43,280 nucleotides of DNA, from contig JACVRN010000036.1 of assembly GCA_014534425.1 (NCBI GenBank), forward strand, positions 1 to 43,280. Direction: 5' to 3'. A program made the position numbers and the translations under genes. Under the pieces are notes generated by a model. The model saw only the letters and a program-made list of their open reading frames with translations, was not told where the DNA came from and did no database searches. Source of the DNA: Pyrinomonadaceae bacterium (lineage in GTDB: Bacteria; Acidobacteriota; Blastocatellia; Pyrinomonadales; Pyrinomonadaceae). Below, in pieces: positions 34,202 through 41,059 of the stretch (the stretch's first letter is position 1; the number at the start of each line of letters is the position of its first letter).

Positions 34202-35634
34202 GCGCGACCGGCGAGCCTGTGCCCATACGCTTCGGGACTGACGGCTGGCGCGCAGTCATAGCCGAAGGCTTCACCTTCGCAAACCTTGAACGCGTCGCGC
34301 AAGCTTACGCTGAGTTTCTTCAACATCAAGCGGCAAACGCTTCGTCTTCTCTGGTCATAGTCGGCTGCGACCGCCGTTTTCTCTCGGAGCATTTTGCGCT
34401 TCACGCGGCAGAGGTGCTGGCGGGGAACGGATTCAGAGTCGCGCTCTTTCCAGAAGCGGTGCCGACGCCTTTAGTCTCCTGGGCCGTGCGCGAGCAGGGT
34501 GCGCTCGGCGGCGTAATCATCACTGCTTCGCACAATCCGCCGGAATTCAACGGCTTCAAAATCAAAGCGCCTTGGGGCGGAAGCGCAACAACCGAGACCA
34601 CGTCTGCGGTCGAAGCGCTTCTGGACAAGCATCCGGTCGAACGCGCTAATCTTTCCGCAACAGACGCCCGCGCGTTTTATGAAGAATGCGTGGAGAGCTA
34701 TCGCGCGCAGGTTTCCGATTATGTTGACCTCAATCGACTGCGCGCTTCAAAGCTTCGCGTGATAGTCGATTCCATGCACGGCTCCGGCGCTCGGTGGGTT
34801 GAGAGCTTTCTTCAGGGAGGCGCGCTTGAGGCAGAGACCATCAGGGCCGAACGAGATGCTCTGTTCGGCGGCGTTAATCCAGAGCCGATTGACCGCAACC
34901 TCTCGCCTCTTAAACAGCGCGTGAGAGAACGGGGCGCGACGCTCGGACTGGCGACCGATGGAGACGCGGACAGGGTCGGCGCTGTCAATGAGCTTGGCGA
35001 GACCATGACCATGCACGAGGTAGTGCCGCTCATACTCCTGCACCTGGCACGCAATCGAGGCATGCGCGGCGGAGTCGTTCGCACTTTCTCTCAAAGCGTG
35101 CTGTTGAAGCGCATCTGCGAATCGCTCAACCTCACGCTCTTTGAAACGCCCATAGGCTTTAAGTACGTCGCAGACCTCATGCTCAGAGAAAATATTCTGA
35201 TGGGTGCGGAAGAGTCCGGCGGCATTGGCGTCGCAGGTCACATCCCGGAGCGCGATGGCCTTCTCAACAGCCTTCTCTTTCTTGAGACGGTAGTGGCTGC
35301 GGGCAAGCCTCCGTCTGAACTTGTGCGGGAGATGCACAGGGAGTTCGGCGAGTTCCACTTTAATCGAAGAGACCTGCACATGCCCGTGGAGCGCGGCCTC
35401 GCGCTGGTGGAAGCTCTGGCTGAAAACTCTCCTTCACAAATCGCCGGCTACAAAGTGGTGGGCTGCGAGCGGCTGGATGGAACCAAGCTTCTCTTTGAAG
35501 ACGAATCGTGGCTTCTCTTCCGGCAGTCGGGCACGGAACCCGTCCTGCGCGTTTACGCGGAAGCTACAACCACGGACAAGACCGACGCGCTTTTAAGCGA
35601 AGGCGAGGAGTTGGCGACTTCGGCTAATTCTTAA
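34198..35634 (+). CDS. Phosphoglucomutase/phosphomannomutase
   Basis: Interconverts hexose 1- and 6-phosphates, supplying the pyrophosphorylase it overlaps. 478 residues from GTG. Active-site Ser111 in ITASHNPPEFNGFK, metal loop DGDADR at 254-259, sugar-specificity loop GAEESGGIG, and phosphate-binding RQSGTEPVLRVYAE near the C-terminus. Four-domain alpha-D-phosphohexomutase layout, normal length. Glucose versus mannose specificity is not decided by the sequence alone. Confidence 0.94.
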   Translation: MSATGEPVPIRFGTDGWRAVIAEGFTFANLERVAQAYAEFLQHQAANASSSLVIVGCDRRFLSEHFALHAAEVLAGNGFRVALFPEAVPTPLVSWAVREQGALGGVIITASHNPPEFNGFKIKAPWGGSATTETTSAVEALLDKHPVERANLSATDARAFYEECVESYRAQVSDYVDLNRLRASKLRVIVDSMHGSGARWVESFLQGGALEAETIRAERDALFGGVNPEPIDRNLSPLKQRVRERGATLGLATDGDADRVGAVNELGETMTMHEVVPLILLHLARNRGMRGGVVRTFSQSVLLKRICESLNLTLFETPIGFKYVADLMLRENILMGAEESGGIGVAGHIPERDGLLNSLLFLETVVAAGKPPSELVREMHREFGEFHFNRRDLHMPVERGLALVEALAENSPSQIAGYKVVGCERLDGTKLLFEDESWLLFRQSGTEPVLRVYAEATTTDKTDALLSEGEELATSANS

Positions 35635-35760
35635 TCAAATTTTATTGACTCAAAGCGAGCGTCGGGCATACCCTTTACGCGCGTAGAAAAATCAAGTGGT
35701 GCTTGTGAATCGAGCCATGAGGCATTCCAACTCAACTCTTTGGTGAACAGGAGTCACGAA

Positions 35761-35916
35761 ATGTTAGGCACAATTCTGATCATCATACTGATTCTGCTGC
35801 TTCTGGGCGCAGTTCCGACGTGGCCCTACAGTCGCGGCTGGGGCTATTACCCTAGCGGGCTGCTCGGATTGATACTGCTGATAGTGATTATCCTGGTCTT
35901 GCTGCGATACATTTAG
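35761..35916 (+). CDS. Small membrane protein of DUF3309 type
   Basis: 51 residues from ATG with AGGAG 7 nt upstream. Two hydrophobic segments (1-18 and 33-50) flank the aromatic loop WPYSRGWGYYPSG. The N-terminus MLGTILIIILILLLLGAVP and loop match the DUF3309 family of tiny membrane proteins, whose function is unknown. It stands 126 nt after the mutase and is followed by a strong terminator at 35950-36006. High Ile/Leu content is normal for the family. Confidence 0.85.
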   Translation: MLGTILIIILILLLLGAVPTWPYSRGWGYYPSGLLGLILLIVIILVLLRYI

Positions 35917-35949
35917 TCAGCAGGTCTTGCCGCTCTTAATTTAGCTTGC

Positions 35950-36006
35950 GAGCCGGGCTTAAACGCATGGCAGCTTGCGCCATGGATTAAGCTCAAGGCT
36001 CTTTTT
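35950..36006 (+). terminator. Three-segment hairpin plus T-run after the DUF3309 gene
   Basis: Stem segments GAGCC/GGCTC, GCTTAA/TTAAGC and CATGGC/GCCATG, separated by small internal loops, close over a 7-nt loop and are followed by TTTTT (36002-36006). A good intrinsic terminator for the gene at 35761 and possibly the mutase. Confidence 0.75.
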
Positions 36007-36045
36007 ATGTCTTTTAAGTTAGCGGTGTGATTTAAGGAGAGAGTT

Positions 36046-36129
36046 ATGGCAGAGGCGCTGTTTGCAGGTCTGTTGCTTTTCATAGGAATCATGCTCATCT
36101 TTTATGTCAAGAAAGCTTTGAAAAGATAG
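36046..36129 (+). CDS. 27-residue single-pass membrane peptide
   Basis: ATG preceded by AAGGAG with a 6-nt spacing, a near-ideal ribosome-binding site. The product is one hydrophobic helix (ALFAGLLLFIGIMLIFYV) with a basic tail (KKALKR). Size and shape resemble small membrane-stress or regulatory peptides, but no family is recognised. It lies after the terminator at 36006 and 52 nt before mutM, so it may be translated from the mutM transcript. Confidence 0.6.
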   Translation: MAEALFAGLLLFIGIMLIFYVKKALKR

Positions 36130-36181
36130 CTTGCCCAGTTACACATTTGTCGCCGCCTTTTTCTACACTCACCCTGCTTGT

Positions 36182-37012
36182 ATGCCTGAGCTTCCAGAAG
36201 TTGAACTCGTAGCCCGCTCGCTCGATAAGCTTTTACGCAAGCGTCGCATCGCTTCGGCGCGATTGATACGACCGGGGCTTGCGCCCGCGAGCACTCAGGA
36301 AGATTTCTCGAACCAACTCGGAGGCCGTCGCATAGAGCGCGTCAGCCGTCGCGGCAAGCACGTTCTGATTCATCTCTCGTCTTCGCTGGTTCTCATCACG
36401 CATCTTCGCATGACCGGAAGATTCATGCTTCTACGGCGCGGCGCGGAGTTGCCCAAACACACGCACGCGCTCTTTCATCTGGACGGCGGAAGTCTTCTGG
36501 CCTTCACAGACCAGAGACATTTCGGGATGATGAAGATAGTCTGCGCCGGTGAGCTTTCAACTGCGAAGGAACTTGCCTCGCTTGCGCCCGAGCCGTTTTC
36601 AGAAGAGTTCACGAGTGATTATCTTCACCGCGCGCTCAAGCGTTCGCGCCGCACCTTGAAAGAGATGCTGCTTGACCAGAAGAAGGTCACGGGCCTTGGA
36701 AACATCTACGCAGCCGAAGCCATGTTTCTGGCCCGCGCCAATCCGCTTCAAACAGCTTCTTCTTTATCAAAACGGCGCGCAGAGTTGCTTCATCGCGCAA
36801 TCCTGGACGTACTGGGCGAAGCGATTCGTCACGGTTCTACCATGAACGTTGACCCTGAAAATATTGACGGGAGCTATTTCGGCGGAGGCGGCGGGCGCTG
36901 GCGCATCTACGACCGCGAGGGCGAGCCTTGCATCAAGTGTTCCGCAAAGATTCGTCGCATCACTCAGGGCGGGCGCTCCACCTACTTCTGCCCGCGCTGC
37001 CAACGCGGTTAG
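36182..37012 (+). CDS. mutM: Formamidopyrimidine-DNA glycosylase
   Basis: Base-excision repair of 8-oxoguanine and formamidopyrimidines. The frame is open from 36131, but the ATG at 36182 gives the obligatory N-terminus MPELPEVE, with Pro2 as the catalytic nucleophile and Glu3. 276 residues. Lys59 in RRGKHVL, the helix-two-turn-helix region DQKKVTGLGNIYAAEAMF, and a C-terminal zinc finger with C250, C253, C270 and C273. The zinc finger and length favour MutM over Nei. The usual GYF-type loop is altered (DGSYFGGGGGRW), a Gly-rich variant. Confidence 0.95.
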   Translation: MPELPEVELVARSLDKLLRKRRIASARLIRPGLAPASTQEDFSNQLGGRRIERVSRRGKHVLIHLSSSLVLITHLRMTGRFMLLRRGAELPKHTHALFHLDGGSLLAFTDQRHFGMMKIVCAGELSTAKELASLAPEPFSEEFTSDYLHRALKRSRRTLKEMLLDQKKVTGLGNIYAAEAMFLARANPLQTASSLSKRRAELLHRAILDVLGEAIRHGSTMNVDPENIDGSYFGGGGGRWRIYDREGEPCIKCSAKIRRITQGGRSTYFCPRCQRG

Positions 37013-37049
37013 CTCCAGTTATTAACAGTCAGGCGAGGTCAATTTGCAC

Positions 37050-37078
37050 TTGACAGCCCGCCATGAGCGGCGTATAAG
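37050..37078 (+). promoter_or_regulatory. Sigma70 promoter for the riboswitch-controlled methionine gene
   Basis: TTGACA (37050-37055), 17 nt, TATAAG (37073-37078). A start near 37085 would place the aptamer at the very 5' end of the transcript. Confidence 0.8.
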
Positions 37079-37090
37079 CAGCTTTGACAA

Positions 37091-37140
37091 ACGTGGTGAG
37101 TTAAGGCGACTTGCGGCCACGAAAAATAATCCGCTAAACA
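37091..37140 (+). ncRNA. SAM-II-like riboswitch aptamer (SAM-alpha)
   Basis: An H-type pseudoknot with the SAM-II layout: P1 CGTGG (37092-37096) with CCACG (37117-37121); P2 GCGG in the loop (37113-37116) with CCGC (37131-37134); between them the TGAGTTAAGG loop segment, an A-rich linker AAAAATAAT, and the conserved GCTAAA (37133-37138) at the 3' side. The order matches known SAM-II RNAs (stem, UGAnUUAA-type loop, UUGC, stem, A-rich linker, GCUAAA). It precedes a methionine-cycle gene. Recognised by eye; covariance scoring would settle it. Confidence 0.82.
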
Positions 37141-37200
37141 GCTCGGCTCGGCCTTCAAGATAAAAGCTTCTGCAAGGCCCCGAAAACTTCAGCTTCCGCA

Positions 37201-37238
37201 GAAGTCCCGCGCTGGTTTAGCGCGGGACTTCTTTTATT
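37201..37238 (+). terminator. Intrinsic terminator of the riboswitch leader
   Basis: Perfect 13-bp stem GAAGTCCCGCGCT/AGCGCGGGACTTC with loop GGTTT, then TTTTATT, ending 2 nt before the start codon. An alternative 7-bp pairing of CTTCTGC (37167-37173) with GCAGAAG (37198-37204) takes the first four terminator bases and may be the antiterminator. Confidence 0.8.
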
Positions 37239-37240
37239 AA

Positions 37241-39139
37241 ATGAGAAATTTCAGAGACCTTCTTGAATCCGACGAGATCAGCGTCTTTGACGGCGCGATG
37301 GGGACGATGCTCTATGAAAAGGGCATCTACATCAATCGCTCGTATGACGAACTGAATCTGACCAACCCCGACCTTGTGCGCGAGGTGCATCAGGAATACG
37401 TGCGCGCGGGCGCAGACATCATAGAGACCAACACCTTCGGCGCGACGGCTCATAAGCTGCAACAGTACGGACTGGAAGGAAGCCTTCGTCTCATCAATGT
37501 GGCGGCTGCCCGCATAGCCCGTGAAGCCGCAGGCGAGCGAGTTTTTGTGGCAGGCGCGGTCGGGCCATTGGGTCTACGCATCGAGCCTTATGGCCCGACC
37601 TCTTTTGACGAAGCGAAGGAGATGTTCAAGGAACAGGTCTCTGCGCTGCTGGACGGCGGCGTAGACCTCTTCATCCTTGAGACCTTCTCCGACATCTCCG
37701 AAATTCGACAGGCCATACGCGCCGTCAAGGAGCTTTGCGATCTTCCAATCATAGCGCAGATGACAATTCTTCCCGACGGCAACACTTCATTCGGCACCAC
37801 GCCCGAAGTCTTCACCACGCGGCTGGATGAATGGAAAGCTGATGTCGTGGGCGTCAACTGCTCCGTCGGCCCGGCCACACTTCTTTCGGCCATAGAGAAG
37901 ATGCGCGGCGTGACGGAGAAGAAGCTTTCGGTGCAGCCCAACGCTGGACTGCCGCGCGACGTGCAAGGCAGACAGTTTTATATGTGCTCGCCGGAGTATA
38001 TGGCAAAGTTTGCGCGCCGCTTCATACAGGCCGGAGCGAAATTCATAGGCGGCTGCTGCGGCACGACGCCCGCGCACATCAAGCTCATCTCGGATGCCGT
38101 GCGCGCCGCCAGCCCGCGCAAGCAGCGCGTCGTTATCAAAGAGTCAGAGGCCAAGCACATTGACGAGTTGACGCCAGCCGACATCAAGGTCATTGCGCCC
38201 GAAGAGCGCTCGCGCTGGTCTAGAAAGATTACCTTCGGAGAGTTCGTCACCTCCGTTGAAGTTCTGCCGCCGAAGGGATGCGACGCCGCGAAGACACTCG
38301 ACTCCATACGCCTCTTAAAAGAAGCGGGCGTTGATGCCGTCAACGTCCCTGACGGCCCGCGCGCACAGACTCGTATGGGCGCACAGGCCACAGCCGTTCT
38401 GGTCGAGCGCGAGATTGGCATAGAGGCTGTGCTTCATTACTGCTGCCGCGACCGGAATCTCCTTGGAATGATGAGCGACCTGCTGGGCGCTGCGGCCCTT
38501 GGCATACACAACCTTCTGTTGATTACGGGCGACCCGCCGAAGATGGGGCCGTACCCGGACGCCACGGCTGTCTTCGACATAGACTCAATCGGTCTGACGA
38601 ACATGGTCAACAAGCTCAATCACGGGCTTGACCTAGGCAACAATCCAATCGGGAAGCCTACCTCTTTCTGCATAGGCGTCGGAGTGAATCCTGGCGCGCT
38701 CAATCTGGACGAAGAGATAAAGCGCTTCGAGTGGAAGGTAGAGGCCGGAGCGCAGTACGCCATCACTCAACCCGTCTTCGACACCGAACAACTGTGCGAG
38801 TTCCTCCGCCGCATAGAGCACGTACGCATCCCAATCGTCGCGGGCATCTGGCCGCTCGTCTCCTTCCGCAACGCGGAGTTCCTGCACAACGAAGTGCCCG
38901 GCGTGCGCGTCACGCCCTCCATCATGGAGCGCATGCGTATAGCCTCTGAGAAAGGCAAAGAGGCGGCGCGCGACGAAGGCTTGAAGATAGCGCGCGAGCT
39001 ACTGACGGACGTGCGCGACCAGATACAGGGCGTACAGGTCTCCGCCCCCTTCGGCAACGTACGCTACGCCCTGGAAGTCTTCGAAGCGCTCGAAGACTTC
39101 GGCTCGCGCAAAGAAGCCGATGCCGTCGCCAGCGATTAA
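37241..39139 (+). CDS. Homocysteine S-methyltransferase/5,10-methylenetetrahydrofolate reductase fusion (YitJ-like)
   Basis: Bifunctional methionine-cycle enzyme, 632 residues. Residues 1-295 are a homocysteine methyltransferase barrel with DGAMGTML at 17-24 and the zinc ligands Cys207 (VNCSVGP), Cys272 and Cys273 (GGCCGTTP). Residues 325-615 are a MetF-type reductase with SVEVLPPKG, LHYCCRDRN, LLLITGDPPK and YAITQPVFD. There is no cobalamin domain, so it is not full-length MetH. The same architecture is found in B. subtilis YitJ, whose gene is under a SAM-I riboswitch; here the leader is SAM-II-like. No clear Shine-Dalgarno lies between the terminator hairpin and the ATG. The AhpD-like gene follows 125 nt downstream past a palindrome. 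Confidence 0.93.
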   Translation: MRNFRDLLESDEISVFDGAMGTMLYEKGIYINRSYDELNLTNPDLVREVHQEYVRAGADIIETNTFGATAHKLQQYGLEGSLRLINVAAARIAREAAGERVFVAGAVGPLGLRIEPYGPTSFDEAKEMFKEQVSALLDGGVDLFILETFSDISEIRQAIRAVKELCDLPIIAQMTILPDGNTSFGTTPEVFTTRLDEWKADVVGVNCSVGPATLLSAIEKMRGVTEKKLSVQPNAGLPRDVQGRQFYMCSPEYMAKFARRFIQAGAKFIGGCCGTTPAHIKLISDAVRAASPRKQRVVIKESEAKHIDELTPADIKVIAPEERSRWSRKITFGEFVTSVEVLPPKGCDAAKTLDSIRLLKEAGVDAVNVPDGPRAQTRMGAQATAVLVEREIGIEAVLHYCCRDRNLLGMMSDLLGAAALGIHNLLLITGDPPKMGPYPDATAVFDIDSIGLTNMVNKLNHGLDLGNNPIGKPTSFCIGVGVNPGALNLDEEIKRFEWKVEAGAQYAITQPVFDTEQLCEFLRRIEHVRIPIVAGIWPLVSFRNAEFLHNEVPGVRVTPSIMERMRIASEKGKEAARDEGLKIARELLTDVRDQIQGVQVSAPFGNVRYALEVFEALEDFGSRKEADAVASD

Positions 39140-39150
39140 GGTTAGAAATA

Positions 39151-39240
39151 AATTAACAGGGATGGACAGGATAGAGAGGATAAAGAAAAGACAATACTTC
39201 TTCTTTTATCCTGCTTATCCTGTCCATCCCTGTTTGAATC
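39151..39240. repeat. Long palindromic spacer repeat, ACAGGATRG word family, copy 3
   Basis: The best-preserved copy: arms begin AACAGGGATGGACAGGATA on both strands and pair over about 35 bp with few mismatches. Outer ends AATTAACAGGG and CCTGTTTGAATC match copies 1 and 2. Confidence 0.88.
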
Positions 39241-39264
39241 TACCTTTCATGAGGATAAAAGAGA

Positions 39265-39861
39265 ATGGAAGAGATGTACCTGAAGGACGTTGAGAGTCAT
39301 AAAGCCGAGGGGCCGTACAGTGAGTTGATAGAGCAAGGAAGGAACGCGGGCTTTCCTGTTCCGCAAATCTGGCATCTCTTCGCTTTCAAGCCCAGGGCGA
39401 CGGAGCATCTGGCGCGCTTTACGCAGGAAGTTATGCGCGGGCCTTCGCCGCTTCCCGCAGGGATACGCGAGTTGATTGCGGCCTTCACTTCGCGTCGTAA
39501 CGAGTGTCCCTTTTGAATCGGCTCTCACGCTGCGGTCGCGGCGGAGCTACTCGGAGACCGTCGGCTTGTTCAGGCGGTTCTGGAAGATTACAAGACCTCT
39601 CCGCTCTCGGAAGAGCTTAAAGCGCTCTTCGCCTTCGTAGATAAAGTCAACCGCACTTCTAATCAGATTCGCCAAGGTGATGTTGACGAAGTGAAACGCG
39701 CCGGATGGTCTGACGAAGCCGTCTATGACGCCATCACGGTTTGCAGCCTCTTCAACTTCTACAATCGCTGGATTGACGCCACGGGCGTACAGGACATGCC
39801 CGCCGAAGCATACGAACTGAGCGGCGTACGCATGGCCGAGCACGGTTACATCAGAGAGTAG
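39265..39861 (+). CDS. AhpD-like alkylhydroperoxidase family selenoprotein, in-frame TGA read as selenocysteine
   Basis: Read through the TGA at 39514-39516 the frame gives 198 residues of a complete carboxymuconolactone decarboxylase/AhpD-like protein. Residue 84 is the TGA, inside CPF-U-IGSHAAVAAELL. The AhpD active-site spacing is exact: Glu69, Cys81, Sec84 and His88 match the E-x11-C-x2-C-x3-H pattern, with Sec in place of the resolving-position Cys. Both sides of the TGA are conserved-looking, and the second half (LSEELKALFAFVDKVNRTS, then AVYDAITVCSLFNFYNRW) continues the family fold without another stop. GAGG lies 10 nt before the ATG. A SECIS-like hairpin follows (39521-39547). Alternative: a nonsense-mutated pseudogene, which the hairpin and the exact position make less likely. 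Confidence 0.85.
39521..39547 (+). promoter_or_regulatory. Bacterial SECIS-like hairpin for selenocysteine insertion
   Basis: Upper stem CGCTGC (39528-39533) pairs with GCGGCG (39538-39543) over 6 bp with one G-U. The apical loop is GGTC (39534-39537), 17 nt after the TGA. Lower stem GCTC/GAGC, with a 3-nt TCA bulge on the 5' side. The E. coli fdhF SECIS also has a GGUC loop, 18 nt after its UGA. The Ala-Val-Ala codons of the protein overlap the stem, so part of the hairpin could be coding coincidence. Confidence 0.78.
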
Positions 39862-39880
39862 ATACTAAAAACTTCACCGC

Positions 39881-40780
39881 TTATTCTTTCAGGATGTGAC
39901 GCAGGGCTTCTTTCAGTTCTGGATACTTGAAAACGTAGCCGGATGCTTTCAGGCGCGCAGGCTCTACTCTCTGGCTTGCCAGCAGCGCCACGTCCGCCAT
40001 CTCTCCGAAGGCGAGTCGCATAGCAAACTTGGGCACGGGGAATATCGTAGGGCGAGATAGCACATCGCCTAAAGCTTTTGTGAACTCTCTGTTCGTCACG
40101 GGCGAGGGCGCGACAGTGTTGACGGGGCCGCTCAAGGAATCTGTGTCGAGCAGGTGCTCAACGACTCCTACGACATCGTCTATGGCAATCCAACTCATGT
40201 ACTGCTCGCCGGAGCCTAGACGACCGCCAATCCCAAGCTTGAAGGGCATGAGCATTTTAGTTAGCGCGCCGCCTTTTGAACTAAGGATGATGCCGAAGCG
40301 CATCTGCACTGTGCGTATGCCAGCGCGGGCTGCCGGTGTTGTTGCTTCTTCCCACTCACGACAGACCTCCGCCAGAAAATCGTCTCCGGGGCGACTCTCT
40401 TCGGTCAGGATTTCGGAGCCGCGCGAGCCGTAATAGCCTATGGCCGAGGCCGACAAAAATGCTGAGGGCTTGCGCTCTAAGCCCGCCAGCGCTTCAGCCA
40501 AAATTTTTGTTCCCACAACACGGCTTTCGCGTATGCGGCGCTTTTTATCTTCCGTCCAGCGTCCTTCCGCAATCGGCTCGCCCGCAAGGTGTATGACAGC
40601 ATCAAGGCCCTCCAGCTTGCCAGCCGCTTCGATTCCCTTCTGAGGGTTCCAAAGTATCTCGCTAGACTGGTCAGGCGAAGGCTTGCGTACGAGGCGCAGC
40701 ACATGAGCGCCTCTGGAAGAGAGCCTGCCGACCACAGCATTTCCTACCAGCCCGGATGCTCCGCTCACCAGAATCTTCAT
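39881..40780 (-). CDS. TIGR01777 family NAD-dependent epimerase/dehydratase (YfcH-like)
   Basis: 299 residues. An atypical short-chain dehydrogenase fold with a GxxGxxG nucleotide motif at 7-13 (GASGLVG), then LDAVIHLAGEPIAEGRW, the SAxxYYG catalytic region SASAIGYYGSRG, and MSWIAIDDVVGVVEHLL. The C-terminal DUF1731 segment (LKASGYVFKYPELKEALRHIL) is diagnostic of the family. The physiological substrate is unknown; homologues have been linked to cell division in some bacteria. It converges on the AhpD-like gene with 19 nt between the stops. Confidence 0.92.
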   Translation of the reverse strand: MKILVSGASGLVGNAVVGRLSSRGAHVLRLVRKPSPDQSSEILWNPQKGIEAAGKLEGLDAVIHLAGEPIAEGRWTEDKKRRIRESRVVGTKILAEALAGLERKPSAFLSASAIGYYGSRGSEILTEESRPGDDFLAEVCREWEEATTPAARAGIRTVQMRFGIILSSKGGALTKMLMPFKLGIGGRLGSGEQYMSWIAIDDVVGVVEHLLDTDSLSGPVNTVAPSPVTNREFTKALGDVLSRPTIFPVPKFAMRLAFGEMADVALLASQRVEPARLKASGYVFKYPELKEALRHILKE

Positions 40781-41059
40781 CGACGCTCTCTCCTCTTTCA
40801 GACTAAGTTACCAGATTTCCTTTCTGAAAGACTTGCCAGAATGAAAATATTTTCTGTATTATCGGCGGGTCTCGAATAGCGCGCTTCATCAGGTGGCAGC
40901 TCTGCCGCGCGCTCGTGCCCTTTTCCAAGTTCATACATTTAGTGCTTCTGTCATAAATGGCCCCGGGTGCCATTGAAACTGCGGCTTCAACTATTTTCAG
41001 AAAGAGGCCGCCCCTCGCAGGCGTTGAATTTGGCTGACGCCGGAACGGAGTCCTACTCT

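Noticed and set aside
37080..37240. SAM-I, cobalamin or SAH riboswitch upstream of the methionine gene
   Set aside because: No SAM-I kink-turn core, no cobalamin B12-box and no SAH core motif are seen; the compact pseudoknot with GCTAAA fits SAM-II best.
37241..39139. Annotation as cobalamin-dependent MetH
   Set aside because: There is no cobalamin-binding or activation domain; the C-terminal half is a MetF-type reductase.
39265..39516. 83-residue truncated AhpD-like protein ending at TGA, or a pseudogene
   Set aside because: The TGA falls exactly on an active-site Cys position, the frame continues intact to 39861, and a SECIS-like hairpin follows. A selenocysteine reading explains more.
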